The notes: generated from the letters alone by a model not told the origin. 64,000 nucleotides of DNA from Carnobacterium alterfunditum DSM 5972 (GCF_000744115.1 NZ_JQLG01000004.1:806001-870000), one strand, 5' to 3'. Counted from the first letter of the stretch, positions 36,475 through 45,583 are shown. Translations and numbers: made by a program.

Positions 36475-37452
36475 ATGAAACTTGCGATTATAGGTTCAGG
36501 AATGATAGTGAATGATTTTTTAACGATGATTGGCGATATTCCTAAGATTCAGTTAGAAGCAATTGTGGGTACTGAAAGAAGCAGCGATAAAATGAGGCTT
36601 TTAAAAGACAAACATGGCATTAATCAAGTCTTAACTAACTATGAAGATTGTTTGAAAAGCGATGACGTAGATACCGTTTATATTGCATTACCCAACCATT
36701 TGCATTTCTCTTTCGCTAAAAAAGCCATCCTTAGCAAAAAGAATGTTATTTGTGAAAAACCCTTTACTCTCAAATCGTCTGAAATGAAAGAGTTGCGAGA
36801 ACTAGCTTTTACAAATAAAGTACTTTTATTAGAAGCTATAACCAATCAATATTTAGCCAACTATAAAAAAATAAAAGAATCGCTAAAGGATATTGGAGCT
36901 ATCAAAATAGTCGAATGCAATTATTCACAATATTCTTCACGATATGACGCCTTTAAAAAAGGAGAAGTGTTACCTGCTTTCAATCCTAAAATGGGTGGCG
37001 GAGCTTTAATGGATATCAATATTTATAACATCCATTTTGTAACAGGTCTTTTAGGGAAGCCAAAAAAAGTAGCTTATTTAGCCAATATTGAAAAAGGAAT
37101 CGACACTTCTGGCATACTTAGTCTTGATTATGGGGATAAAAAAGTAGTCTGTATAGGCGCTAAAGATTCTACAGCTCCGATCAGAACCATTATTCAAGGC
37201 GATAAGGGAGCTATCATTATTGAAGGCCCTACAAGTACTATCGATAAAGTTACTGTAATAGATAGTCAAAATAAGAGCAAAACGATTGATTCTAAAGTTC
37301 ATGTGCATCGAATGTATGAGGAATTCACCGAATTTGAAAGGATCATAAGCGAAGCTGACTTTGAAACGATGACGAAACACCTTGATCACAGCGAAATAGT
37401 TATGGGTGTTGTCGATAAAGGATTAGAATCTGCTGGTATAACATTAGGATAA
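36475..37452 (+). CDS. Gfo/Idh/MocA-family oxidoreductase, second copy
   Basis: A 325-aa relative of the preceding protein but clearly diverged. It has KLAIIGSGMIVNDFLTMI, the signature CEKPFTLKSSEM with catalytic Lys, and GGGALMDINIYNIHFVTGLLG in place of the usual D-x-G-x-H-x-x-D. The N in INIYNIH differs from the common Asp/Gly pattern. It is probably co-transcribed with the first copy. The convergent RpiR-type regulator suggests control by a phosphosugar. Confidence 0.85.
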   Translation: MKLAIIGSGMIVNDFLTMIGDIPKIQLEAIVGTERSSDKMRLLKDKHGINQVLTNYEDCLKSDDVDTVYIALPNHLHFSFAKKAILSKKNVICEKPFTLKSSEMKELRELAFTNKVLLLEAITNQYLANYKKIKESLKDIGAIKIVECNYSQYSSRYDAFKKGEVLPAFNPKMGGGALMDINIYNIHFVTGLLGKPKKVAYLANIEKGIDTSGILSLDYGDKKVVCIGAKDSTAPIRTIIQGDKGAIIIEGPTSTIDKVTVIDSQNKSKTIDSKVHVHRMYEEFTEFERIISEADFETMTKHLDHSEIVMGVVDKGLESAGITLG

Positions 37453-37495
37453 TTTTTATTAGAGGAAAATTGTACTATCTCATAGATGACCATCT

Positions 37496-38362
37496 CTATA
37501 TTTCTTCAGATAGAATTCCTTTTTCAATCAGAGCTTGTTTTTTCTTCAAATTTGCTAGATTATTCCTGTATTCTTTTGCATATAAAATAGAATAGATTGT
37601 GTTCAAAATATATTCAAACGCAACTTGCGATGCAAACGTTCCAATCTTTACAAAGTCATATTCTTCTTGAACGACTAGTATTGTTTTAGTAGCTAACTTA
37701 ATCAAATCAGAGTTTGGATTCCCCGTTATCAAAATTGTTGGAATCGTTTCATTAGAAAAATGTTGTAGAATTCGATTATTATGCGGACTAATCCCCCCAT
37801 AAGATAGAAATATAGCACAATCATTTGGGGTGAGATTGGATGCATTCCAAGCTACATCTGCATATTCTTCAGAAATAATGGCGAATTTATTGATCTTCAT
37901 TAATTTACTTTGAAAACTTCTAGCTCGGACTTGTGAATCACCACGAGAAAACAAAAAAATACGTTCCGATTTATAAATCATCTCTGCCACTGATTTTAGC
38001 AATTCTTCATCTAATTGAGCTAACGTTTTTTTCACCGTATCAATAGTTAAATCTGCCATATTCTTAGCGATATCCATAGTCAAATCCTCTTGTTTAAAAG
38101 GGAAGTTTGCATCTACTTCACTAGGCAAATGCAATTGGTTATAAACTACTTCTGAAATAGCGACTTTAAAACTTCTAAACCCATCATATCCTATTTTTTT
38201 ACAGAGTCGGATAATCGTTGAGTGAGAAGTGTATGTTAATTTTGCTAGAACATCAATATTTATCGTTGGGATAGTAGTGATATTTTGGATAATATAGTCG
38301 GCAATTCTCATTTCCGTATTTGTAAAGTTCGTTTGATTTTTCAACATATTCAATACTTGCAC
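37496..38362 (-). CDS. RpiR/MurR-family regulator
   Basis: A regulator of about 288 aa. The N-terminal helix-turn-helix is NIDVLAKLTYTSHSTIIRLCKKIG with the usual F/Y-R-x-F after it (DGFRSFKVAI). The C-terminal SIS phosphosugar-binding domain contains IFLFSRGDSQVRARSFQSKL and FLSYGGISPHNNRIL. I propose GTG at 38360..38362, twelve bases after AAGGAG; TTG at 38374 would touch the ribosome site, and an ATG follows at 38347. It is convergent with the two Gfo/Idh genes, which it may control. Confidence 0.82.
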   Translation of the reverse strand: MQVLNMLKNQTNFTNTEMRIADYIIQNITTIPTINIDVLAKLTYTSHSTIIRLCKKIGYDGFRSFKVAISEVVYNQLHLPSEVDANFPFKQEDLTMDIAKNMADLTIDTVKKTLAQLDEELLKSVAEMIYKSERIFLFSRGDSQVRARSFQSKLMKINKFAIISEEYADVAWNASNLTPNDCAIFLSYGGISPHNNRILQHFSNETIPTILITGNPNSDLIKLATKTILVVQEEYDFVKIGTFASQVAFEYILNTIYSILYAKEYRNNLANLKKKQALIEKGILSEEI

Positions 38363-38468
38363 TACATTTAACAACTCCTTTATAGAATGATTTTATATCA
38401 TTTAGCGATAGTTTACTACATGACCGTGAGTTTAAACAATTATTAGTTTAAATTTAAAACGGCGGATC

Positions 38469-38534
38469 GTCATAAAGAAGAAGCCCCTAACGTTAGAGCT
38501 TTTAAATTTAACGTCATAGGGGTTTCTTTATGAC
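38469..38534. repeat. Long imperfect inverted repeat
   Basis: GTCATAAAGAA...AGCCCCTAACGTT faces AACGTCATAGGGGTTTCTTTATGAC, with arms of about 26 nt. It lies in the divergent interval between the RpiR and NdpA-like genes. It could isolate the two promoters as a terminator or be a small mobile hairpin. Confidence 0.5.
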
Positions 38535-38662
38535 TCTCAATTATATGTTTCCAAATTTTATACTAGGTTGTTCTCTTTCACCCATCCTTCTTGAAAAATC
38601 ACTTTTGTGGATTCCAAATATATGAGATACTACTAAGCGTGACTGAAAACGGAGGGAACAAT

Positions 38663-39664
38663 ATGATCTATATAAAAGAAGCCATTTTACACATTTTTGA
38701 TTTGAACAGTAACGAACCTATCTTCTCTTTTGCCGGGCTAGACCTTACGGAGAAATTTACATTTGACTATCTTCATGCCATGATTGAGAAAGTAGAAGAT
38801 TCAGATAATATGAAAACGGGGATATTAGCAGCAGACAATCCTTTGATCCAAGCATTTTCTACTACCCAAACTGATTTTATTGAGACAACTAAAACGTTGA
38901 CCAAAAAATTCTTTTCGATTACGAAACTCAATCCAGAAATACCACCAGCTGATTTATTATTTGTCTACTTTACCTTGGATGAAGTGCCGCATTTAGGATT
39001 GTTCAAATTAAATTACTCTGACAGTATCACTCACTATGTCTCGTACGAAGAAGAAACGCTGACGAACCAGTTGATCATTAACCGTTCTATCTTGCCGAGC
39101 GCTCGCCAAGCGATCCATGAAGGCATGGTATTAAACTTGAACAACATGGAATACCATGTGATCGAGAAAAAGCATCTGATTGCTGAATTAGCAGAGAAAA
39201 TTTATTATTTCACCGAATTATTTTTAGAAGATAAGCCACAACCAAGTCTTAAAGAGAATATTTCGATCATTAAAAAAGCTGTTCAAAAAACCAGCAAAGC
39301 CTTTGATGATGAAGAATTCCAAGTACTAGCTGATACGAAAGATGCATTGGTTCATAGTATGACGGAAGAAAATGTCATTGATAATCTAGTGATCGCTGAG
39401 ACGCTTTACGGCGATAACCATGCAAAAAAGGAAAAGTTTTTTGAAGAAATCAAAGAATTGGGTTATGTAGATCGTGCTCCTGCTGAAGTAGCCGTAGCTG
39501 GACCAAAATACTCAAAACAGAAATTTCGTTTAGATAACGGGATCGAGATCAGTATCCCGATAGAACTTTACCGAGATCCAGACGTTGTCGAGTTCATCAA
39601 TAATCCAGATGGAACTACTTCTGTTATGATCAAAAATATTGAAAAAATAAAAAACTTGTTTTAA
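38663..39664 (+). CDS. Nucleoid-associated protein, NdpA/YejK family
   Basis: A 333-aa protein of the 37-kDa nucleoid-associated (NA37) family. MIYIKEAILHIFDLNSNEPI at the N-terminus, ADLLFVYFTLDEVPHLGLFKL in the first third, and the C-terminal region IEISIPIELYRDPDVVEFI are characteristic. The ATG at 38663 follows GGAGGG; the longer frame adds 24 residues without a ribosome site. It is probably a DNA-associated cytoplasmic protein. The detailed role in Gram-positives is unknown. Confidence 0.82.
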   Translation: MIYIKEAILHIFDLNSNEPIFSFAGLDLTEKFTFDYLHAMIEKVEDSDNMKTGILAADNPLIQAFSTTQTDFIETTKTLTKKFFSITKLNPEIPPADLLFVYFTLDEVPHLGLFKLNYSDSITHYVSYEEETLTNQLIINRSILPSARQAIHEGMVLNLNNMEYHVIEKKHLIAELAEKIYYFTELFLEDKPQPSLKENISIIKKAVQKTSKAFDDEEFQVLADTKDALVHSMTEENVIDNLVIAETLYGDNHAKKEKFFEEIKELGYVDRAPAEVAVAGPKYSKQKFRLDNGIEISIPIELYRDPDVVEFINNPDGTTSVMIKNIEKIKNLF

Positions 39665-39665
39665 G

Positions 39666-39716
39666 AAATCTTCCTTTGTACGAGCCTTTCAATGCTCAAT
39701 ACAGAGGAAGATTTTT
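39666..39716. terminator. Terminator of the NdpA-like gene
   Basis: AAATCTTCCTTTGTA/TACAGAGGAAGATTT hairpin followed by TT. It may also serve the convergent nth gene. Confidence 0.85.
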
Positions 39717-39741
39717 AACTTATGGTAACGCTTGTTTAAAT

Positions 39742-40398
39742 TTAGACAGCATCCATTGGATCAGTTGGATCTACTTCTTCTATATTCTCGTACAGCTGTG
39801 GATAATCATGACACTTCATATTTCTAGGTGTACATATTTCTTTCCCGAATGAGATCATAGCTTGGTGTGCTCTCCCCCAGTATTTTGCTGGGATAATTTC
39901 TGTTATGCGTTCTTCAATTTGTTTAGGTGTGGCATTTTCGTCTACTATTTTGTGGTGTTTACAGATTCGGGTGACATGTGTGTCTACCGCAAAGGCGTCT
40001 TGGTTAAAGGCGACATTCAATAATATATTAGCTGATTTAGGTCCGATCCCAGTTAACGATTCCAGTTCCTTACGTGTATTTGGAACTTTCCCATCAAATT
40101 TTTTAAGTAATTGACCACTGCTTTTATAAATATATTTTGCTTTATTTCGGTAGAGTCCGACTGTTTTTATGTAGGTTTCAATTTCTTCAGGTGAAGACTC
40201 GATAACCGCTTGAGGATCTGGGTAGCGTTCGAATAACTGATCTTTCACTTTAGCAACTGACTCATCTGTTGCCTGAGCACTTAGTATGACGACCATCAAC
40301 AATTGAAACGGATTTTGATAACGCATCGTTGGTATAGCATCAGGATAAAGTTTCATAATTTCATAGATAACATGTTGAGCGGATTCTTTTTTCAGCAT
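39742..40398 (-). CDS. nth: Endonuclease III (degenerate Fe-S loop)
   Basis: A 218-aa base-excision glycosylase/AP-lyase for oxidised pyrimidines. The helix-hairpin-helix LESLTGIGPKSANILLN carries the catalytic Lys, and AFAVDTHVTRICKHHK carries the catalytic Asp. The C-terminal iron-sulfur loop normally has Cys-x6-Cys-x2-Cys-x5-Cys. Here only the first two Cys remain (ICTPRNMKC) and the next two positions are Tyr and Asn (HDYPQLYEN), so a 4Fe-4S cluster is unlikely. The enzyme may still work without it. The ATG follows AAGGAAGG. Confidence 0.9.
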   Translation of the reverse strand: MLKKESAQHVIYEIMKLYPDAIPTMRYQNPFQLLMVVILSAQATDESVAKVKDQLFERYPDPQAVIESSPEEIETYIKTVGLYRNKAKYIYKSSGQLLKKFDGKVPNTRKELESLTGIGPKSANILLNVAFNQDAFAVDTHVTRICKHHKIVDENATPKQIEERITEIIPAKYWGRAHQAMISFGKEICTPRNMKCHDYPQLYENIEEVDPTDPMDAV

Positions 40399-40639
40399 AG
40401 TATTTCCTTCCTTTTATTCAGTTTTTTTTAATATAACATATTTTCAGCAGCATTAAAATCAGGGTTACAATATCTTGATTTCTATGAAGCTAGGATCATA
40501 AGGACAGGTTTAGTTAGAATCATGCCATTCTAACTTTTAATATTTAAAATAACGTTTCAACAGTTCTTTAGTACTGTTAGCTGAGGTATAATAGAAAAGA
40601 GAATTGTTCTTAAAAATATGCCTATGGAGGGTCTTCGAT

Positions 40640-41482
40640 ATGAGACAGAATGACGAAGAAACGCTCAACAGTTTATATAATCTGATCCTTGATCCAGCGA
40701 CTCGTGAATGGGAACGGTCATTGTTATCTTCGATCAAGAATGCCTTAGAAAACGGAGCAAATTTTGACGAACAGCTTGCAAAACTTGAGGCTGATTTACG
40801 TCCACTCGCCTTAAGAAATAATTTAACTCCCAATGTAGCCGATTTTTATAACCATATGACCGGTCATGCAGCTGCTGACGTTTCATTTGATTTCACGAAG
40901 CACGCTATAGATGATCTTACCTATCAAGATTCCGCGATATTTGCGGGTGGTTGTTTCTGGTGTATGGTAGAACCTTTTGAAACCCTTGATGGAATCGTTT
41001 CAGTCTTATCTGGCTACACCGGAGGGCATGTGGCTCATCCCACTTATGACCAGGTGAGCGGCAAGTATACCGGCCATGTCGAAGCGGTCGAGATTATTTT
41101 TGATACGCGGATCATACAATACGCCGATCTGGTAAAACTTTACTGGCAGCTGACGGATCCAACAGATGAATTTGGTCAATTTCAAGACCGAGGCAGCCAG
41201 TACCGCCCTGTTATTTTTGTTAAAGATAAGCACCAACAACAGATTGCTGAAAAATCAAAACAGCAATTAGCGGATTCTGGCAAATACAAGCAACCGATTG
41301 TCACATCAATTGAACCAGCCACCGTATTTTGGCCGGCTGAAAATTATCACCAGCAATTCTATAAAAAAAATCTTACGAGATACAAAAGAATCGAACGAGC
41401 GCGTCAACAATTTTTGACCTTCCAACGCTTGCAAAGTAAACTCCGGACCGAACTCAGCCGATTTACTAAGAAACAAGGATAG
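40640..41482 (+). CDS. msrA: Peptide methionine sulfoxide reductase A with N-terminal extension
   Basis: A 280-aa enzyme that repairs methionine-S-sulfoxide. The catalytic core begins at [21 protein letters not shown], with active Cys in GCFWC. It continues with [26 protein letters not shown], and ends near [13 protein letters not shown]. About 95 residues precede the core ([18 protein letters not shown] onward), longer than the minimal enzyme. This extension looks helical and is of unknown role. The ATG at 40640 follows GGAGGG. The next gene starts about 70 bp downstream and may be co-transcribed. Confidence 0.88.
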   Translation: MRQNDEETLNSLYNLILDPATREWERSLLSSIKNALENGANFDEQLAKLEADLRPLALRNNLTPNVADFYNHMTGHAAADVSFDFTKHAIDDLTYQDSAIFAGGCFWCMVEPFETLDGIVSVLSGYTGGHVAHPTYDQVSGKYTGHVEAVEIIFDTRIIQYADLVKLYWQLTDPTDEFGQFQDRGSQYRPVIFVKDKHQQQIAEKSKQQLADSGKYKQPIVTSIEPATVFWPAENYHQQFYKKNLTRYKRIERARQQFLTFQRLQSKLRTELSRFTKKQG

Positions 41483-41550
41483 TTAAGTGGTAAGCAGCTG
41501 TTTCTCTTTTTGAACATTCTGCTTATCCTATCAAAAGAAAGGACGCTACT

Positions 41551-42054
41551 ATGAATAAAATAGTCAAGATCAATGATAAGATGCAAAAAGGGGAATATGA
41601 ATTGACCCAAGAACCGGGTGAAAACTTCGATCCTGAATTTAAACCTGAACTGTCCCCCAAGGAACTCTTGGAAATGGGTATTTTCGGCGGAAAATACATG
41701 ACTGATTGTACGGATGAATTTCCGAGTGATTGGTTTGAACATGCTAAATTATCTCCTGAAAAGAAAGATATTTCTTTAAACTATTATCAAGTCGATGCTT
41801 CATTGTCTTTGAAGGCGTGGCAAGAAAAAGGCTGGATCCATTTGGGCGATCCTCGAGGCTGGTTCCAATGGTATTGTCGTTATTACTATGGCCGCCGATT
41901 GCCTGAAGAAGATCAGATCCAAATTAAAAGATGGAAAGCCATAAAAAGACATGCTGGAGCTATCAAAAAAAACTGCGAGAAAAAAGACCAGAGCTGTAGA
42001 AAAAAACAAAGACAAACTCTTCTTCATTGGGCATATGATAGTAGAAAAATCTAA
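41551..42054 (+). CDS. Conserved hypothetical protein
   Basis: A 167-aa protein without a known activity. The family is spread widely through bacteria and is recognised by GGKYMTDCTDEFPSDWF, YYQVDASLSLKAWQEKGWI, DPRGWFQWYCRYYYGRR and a basic C-terminus CRKKQRQTLLHWAYD. The conserved Cys, Trp and Arg residues suggest an enzyme or nucleic-acid binder. The ATG follows AAAGGACG. It lies just after msrA and before a strong terminator, so the pair may form an operon. Confidence 0.75.
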   Translation: MNKIVKINDKMQKGEYELTQEPGENFDPEFKPELSPKELLEMGIFGGKYMTDCTDEFPSDWFEHAKLSPEKKDISLNYYQVDASLSLKAWQEKGWIHLGDPRGWFQWYCRYYYGRRLPEEDQIQIKRWKAIKRHAGAIKKNCEKKDQSCRKKQRQTLLHWAYDSRKI

Positions 42055-42077
42055 CTCTAAAAAATCAGATAATAGAA

Positions 42078-42125
42078 AAAGACCTCAAAAGGCAAACTGT
42101 TAAAAGTCTGCCTTTTGAGGTCTTT
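42078..42125. terminator. Terminator after the conserved hypothetical
   Basis: A perfect 17-bp stem AAAGACCTCAAAAGGCA/TGCCTTTTGAGGTCTTT. Confidence 0.92.
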
Positions 42126-42235
42126 CGTTTAACTTTTTTCTGATCCTAATCTGTATTTCCTAAGCTCTTTCAGCCGTGCAACACTTAATTATAATTTTGC
42201 TGTTGCCCGAATCGTGTTTTTTATTTCTAGAATGA

Positions 42236-42886
42236 TCACAACTTGCTGATAGCTTCTTCAACAGCTGTATTACCAGCCAGAACTTCAAATTCTTGCTTGA
42301 TCGTGTTGTCATTATGGAGTACCGAAACCAACGCCTGAGCCACATCTTGACGTGGAATTTTATTGATTTCCTGTCCCATACCAACTTTTATTTGATTGGT
42401 ACCAGGTTCATCAACTAATATACCAGGATGCACGATTGTCCAATCGAGTTTGGTACGATTCTTCAACCATTCATCAGCATAATTTTTTGCGATCGTATAA
42501 ATTTGCAAATCCTGTTTTTGAGCCATTGCTTCACGGCCTGTACGGAAAGTGCTGACCATGACAAAACGGTTAACACCAGCTTGTTCTGCAGCAGTCATTG
42601 CTTTGATAGCTCCATCTAAGTCGATCAAAACAGTTTTATCTAACCCACTTCCACCGGCTCCAGCACTGAAGATCACCGCGTCGACATCTTTCATGGCTTC
42701 AGCCAATTCAGCTACTGAATTATTGACAAGATCTAAGAGAACTGTTTCGATCCCTCGTTCTTCGAAAAAACTAGCTTGTTCAGCACTTCGGATCATTGCA
42801 CGTTCTTCAATAGAAGGATCCTCTTTAATAAAATCAGCAAAATGACGAGCTACTTTCCCATTGGCACCTATAACTAATACTTTCAT
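42236..42886 (-). CDS. NAD(P)-binding atypical SDR
   Basis: A 216-aa reductase-like protein of the NAD(P)H-binding (YwnB/YhfK-type) group. MKVLVIGANGKVARHFADF gives the G-x-x-G-x-x dinucleotide site. VDAVIFSAGAGGSGLDKTV and VNRFVMVSTFRTGREAM follow as in the family. The ATG at 42884..42886 follows AAAGGAG; the longer frame lacks a site. It is the second gene of a MerR-controlled pair with the aldo/keto reductase 55 bp upstream. The substrate is unknown. Confidence 0.82.
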   Translation of the reverse strand: MKVLVIGANGKVARHFADFIKEDPSIEERAMIRSAEQASFFEERGIETVLLDLVNNSVAELAEAMKDVDAVIFSAGAGGSGLDKTVLIDLDGAIKAMTAAEQAGVNRFVMVSTFRTGREAMAQKQDLQIYTIAKNYADEWLKNRTKLDWTIVHPGILVDEPGTNQIKVGMGQEINKIPRQDVAQALVSVLHNDNTIKQEFEVLAGNTAVEEAISKL

Positions 42887-42941
42887 TTGAAAACTCCTTT
42901 CGATAAATGATACGAATTTAAGCAAGTATACCTAATATCTC

Positions 42942-43814
42942 TTATTTTTTGTTGTGTTGTGATTTAAACACTGGCATAGCTTCATCATCACCATACGTTT
43001 CGATAAGCGGCAACTCATTTAAAGCCTTCATATCTTCCTCAGAGATCGTAAAATCGACTGCAGCGTTCGATTTCATATGATCTTTATTAGTCGATTTAGG
43101 TAAAGCAACAGTGCCTAATTGTAGGACATAGCGAATACTTAATTGTGCAGGCGAAGCCTTATATTTTTCAGCTATTTCCTTAACCACCGGATGATCAAGA
43201 ATAGCACCATGAGCGATCGGTGAGTAAGCTTCGACAACAATATCATGGCTTTGACTGTACTCGATTATATCGGTAGGAACATTTGTAATGTGTGCGAGAA
43301 TTTGGTTCACCATTGGTTTGACTTTCCCATTATTTATTAAGTTTTCCAGATCCTCTTTTTCAAAGTTAGAAACCCCGATTGCGCGTATTTTACCCGCTTC
43401 ATAAGCTTCTTCTAAAGCACGCCATGCTGCTAGATTACCTTCAAAGTAATGGTTGCCATCACGGAAGTTCTCCCATGGCTGTGGACTATGAATGATCATT
43501 AAGTCGATATAATCCATATCCAAGCTTTTAAGCGATCCAGCGATTGCTTTGACAGCTTCATCGTAGTTTTTGATATTGCCTCCAAGCTTTGTAGTGACAA
43601 AAATATCTTCACGGTCAACACCTGACTCTTTGATACCAAGACCTACACCTTTTTCATTGCGGTATGCTTCAGCCGTATCGATATGACGGTAACCTAAATC
43701 AAGAGCATCCTTTACAACTTGAACAACGGCCTTATTGTTGATCATCCATGTTCCTAAACCTAATTTAGGGATCTTAACGCCATTTGATAATGTATAAGTT
43801 TCATTTAATACCAT
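42942..43814 (-). CDS. Aldo/keto reductase
   Basis: A 290-aa NADPH-dependent carbonyl reductase with the TIM-barrel signatures LGLGTWMI and GYRHIDTAEAYRNEKGVGLG, where Asp and Tyr are catalytic. The Lys lies in VTTKLGGNIKNYDEA. IDLMIIHSPQPW has Ser where most members have His-x-Pro (here HSP). NADPH binding is by the C-terminal ALPKSTNKDHMKSNA. It is transcribed from a MerR-type promoter at 44010..44040. Together with the SDR it probably answers an electrophile or redox signal. Confidence 0.9.
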   Translation of the reverse strand: MVLNETYTLSNGVKIPKLGLGTWMINNKAVVQVVKDALDLGYRHIDTAEAYRNEKGVGLGIKESGVDREDIFVTTKLGGNIKNYDEAVKAIAGSLKSLDMDYIDLMIIHSPQPWENFRDGNHYFEGNLAAWRALEEAYEAGKIRAIGVSNFEKEDLENLINNGKVKPMVNQILAHITNVPTDIIEYSQSHDIVVEAYSPIAHGAILDHPVVKEIAEKYKASPAQLSIRYVLQLGTVALPKSTNKDHMKSNAAVDFTISEEDMKALNELPLIETYGDDEAMPVFKSQHNKK

Positions 43815-44009
43815 TTTATTGCCTTCTCTCGTTTAGTTTTATTAATACGTCGTTATATTGTCCTTTTTTGTCTTCAATGGTGCCAAATCTAGGAGCAAGT
43901 GTTGTACTTTTAACTAGCTCCGGTATTTTGTAATAGGTGAAGTGAAGAAGCTGATAAACTAAATCGGAACTTGATCCCTTTTTTAAACCTCCCCTTCTCC
44001 ATATACAAC

Positions 44010-44040
44010 ATCTTAAACCTTAGAGTTAACTCTAGGTCAA
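44010..44040 (-). promoter_or_regulatory. MerR-type promoter with 19-bp spacer and palindrome
   Basis: On the minus strand -35 TTGACC (44035..44040) and -10 TAAGAT (44010..44015) are separated by 19 bp, the overlong spacer of MerR-activated promoters. The spacer holds the perfect palindrome TAGAGTTAACTCTA. The promoter drives the aldo/keto reductase-SDR pair, and the MerR gene is divergent. Confidence 0.85.
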
Positions 44041-44158
44041 GTAATTTGCTTCGTTTTCTTTTAATTTTAGCGAAATACACGCATTTATCTAAACGAGTGC
44101 ACGACTATTTAACCGGTTGATTTTAAATAAAGTGAAGTTGTCACACAAGAGTACTGCT

Positions 44159-44227
44159 TTGACGCATCAAGATAATCGTGCTAAACTTTGGGCCTACTCT
44201 ATTAGAGTTAGCTCAAAGTTTAGTTTT
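44159..44227 (+). promoter_or_regulatory. merR promoter and leader hairpin
   Basis: -35 TTGACG (44159..44164) and -10 TAAACT (44182..44187) are spaced 17 bp. Over the start region lies a long inverted repeat: CTAAACTTTG faces CAAAGTTTAG (44181..44190/44214..44223). Its inner CTCTA-TT-AGAG shares the TAGAG half-site with the other operator. TTTT follows the outer arm. It may be an autoregulatory operator, a leader terminator, or both. Confidence 0.65.
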
Positions 44228-44246
44228 CTAGAAAGGAAGAAAATTG

Positions 44247-44660
44247 ATGGATACCTATTCAATCAGCGAAGTAGCAAAAAAATTAAATCTTACCACGTAT
44301 ACCTTACGTTACTACGATAAAGAGGGGTTAATACCTTTTGTCAAACGCACACCAAGTGGAACTAGACAATTTAGAGACTCCGATGTCGAAGCCTTAAAAA
44401 TAATTGAATGTCTAAAATCTACCAGTATGCCTATAAAAGAGATCAAACATTTTATTGATTGGTGCTCTATGGGAGACTCTACGCTGCAAGAAAGATACGA
44501 TATGTTCTTAGAACGCAAAGCTATAGTAGCAGCACAGATCAAAGACTTGGAGCAAGCTATGGAGCTTCTCGAACATAAGTGCTATTATTACAAAACAGCC
44601 CTTGAGGCCGGTACAGAAGATGTTCACCAGACTAAAAAAATAGAGGTTCCCCATCACTAG
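44247..44660 (+). CDS. MerR-family regulator
   Basis: A 137-aa activator/repressor. The winged helix is SISEVAKKLNLTTYTLRYYD, followed by KEGLIPFVKRTPSGTRQFRD as the second recognition part. A dimerisation coiled coil follows, ending LEHKCYYYKTALEAG. One Cys lies in IECLKS, one in DWCSMG and one in EHKCYY; the family often uses Cys to sense electrophiles, but these positions are not proof. The ATG at 44247 follows AAAGGAAG. It is divergent from the aldo/keto reductase operon, whose promoter has a MerR-type operator. Confidence 0.88.
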   Translation: MDTYSISEVAKKLNLTTYTLRYYDKEGLIPFVKRTPSGTRQFRDSDVEALKIIECLKSTSMPIKEIKHFIDWCSMGDSTLQERYDMFLERKAIVAAQIKDLEQAMELLEHKCYYYKTALEAGTEDVHQTKKIEVPHH

Positions 44661-44791
44661 AAAATCTATTTCAAACCATTCGACTAGAAAAGGTTAATTA
44701 GTTGAGCAATTATTTCTGAATTCCTCTATCTTATTGACCATTGCTCAATCCTAGCAACTATTCTATCAAGCTTGAAAGGATCTGTTCAAAA

Positions 44792-45361
44792 ATGGAGATC
44801 GAAAATGTGCTTAGAATTAAGACTAGACAAGATTTAAGAGATTGGCTTGAGATACATTCAGCAACAGAAAATTTTTGTTGGGTGATCATCAATAGGGCTG
44901 CTGGAACCTATCTTGTTCAGTACTTAGACATTGTTGAGGAAGCATTGTGTTTTGGTTGGATCGATGGCATCAGGAAAAAGATATCTGATACCGAATTAGC
45001 GCAACGAATCTCCCCGAGAAAGAAAAAAAGTAACTGGACAGAATTAAATAAAGAAAGAGCAAGAAGATTAGCTAAATTGGGTTTGATGAAAGACAGCGGC
45101 CTGAAAGTTCTTCCCGATATGCAGCCTGAGTCTTTTTCTATCGATCAAGTTATTGAAAATCGTTTGAAAGAAGATGACCAGTTATACCAAAACTTCATTA
45201 ACTTTCCTGACCTGTATAAAAGGATCAGAGTGGAGGCAATACAAGGTTATAAACATGACCCTGCTATTTTCAATAAACGATTGGACAAGTTCATTAAAAA
45301 TACAAAACAAAATAAAATGTATGGCCAATGGAATGATAATGGGCGCCTACTCGATTATTGA
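44792..45361 (+). CDS. YdeI/OmpD-associated family protein
   Basis: A 189-aa protein with the features of the YdeI/OmpD-associated group: FCWVIINRAAGTYLVQYLDI, EALCFGWIDGIRKKI and the basic AQRISPRKKKSNWTELNKER. The C-terminal part WNDNGRLLDY closes the domain. Family names mention bacteriocin protection but the biochemical role is unknown. I chose the ATG at 44792 behind AAAGGATC; the longer frame would add 17 residues. It stands alone. Confidence 0.78.
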   Translation: MEIENVLRIKTRQDLRDWLEIHSATENFCWVIINRAAGTYLVQYLDIVEEALCFGWIDGIRKKISDTELAQRISPRKKKSNWTELNKERARRLAKLGLMKDSGLKVLPDMQPESFSIDQVIENRLKEDDQLYQNFINFPDLYKRIRVEAIQGYKHDPAIFNKRLDKFIKNTKQNKMYGQWNDNGRLLDY

Positions 45362-45480
45362 TGATATCCACCTAGTTATTAGAATACAACGACAAAATCT
45401 TGTATGTGAAATTTACTTAGAAGCCTCTCTAGTTACTCAATAAATGTGAAAAGAGGACGCACTCTTTTCTATTTGATTAC

Positions 45481-45517
45481 AAAAAAAGCTTTGATATTAT
45501 ATATATCAAGGCTTTTT
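45481..45517. terminator. Bidirectional terminator
   Basis: AAAAAGCTTTGATAT/ATATCAAGGCTTTTT hairpin between the YdeI-like gene and the ABC export operon. Confidence 0.82.
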
Positions 45518-45583
45518 CACACGCAAATTTTTTCTGTTTTATCACCCTGATAAATAGTCATCAGAAGGACAGCAATTTAAATT

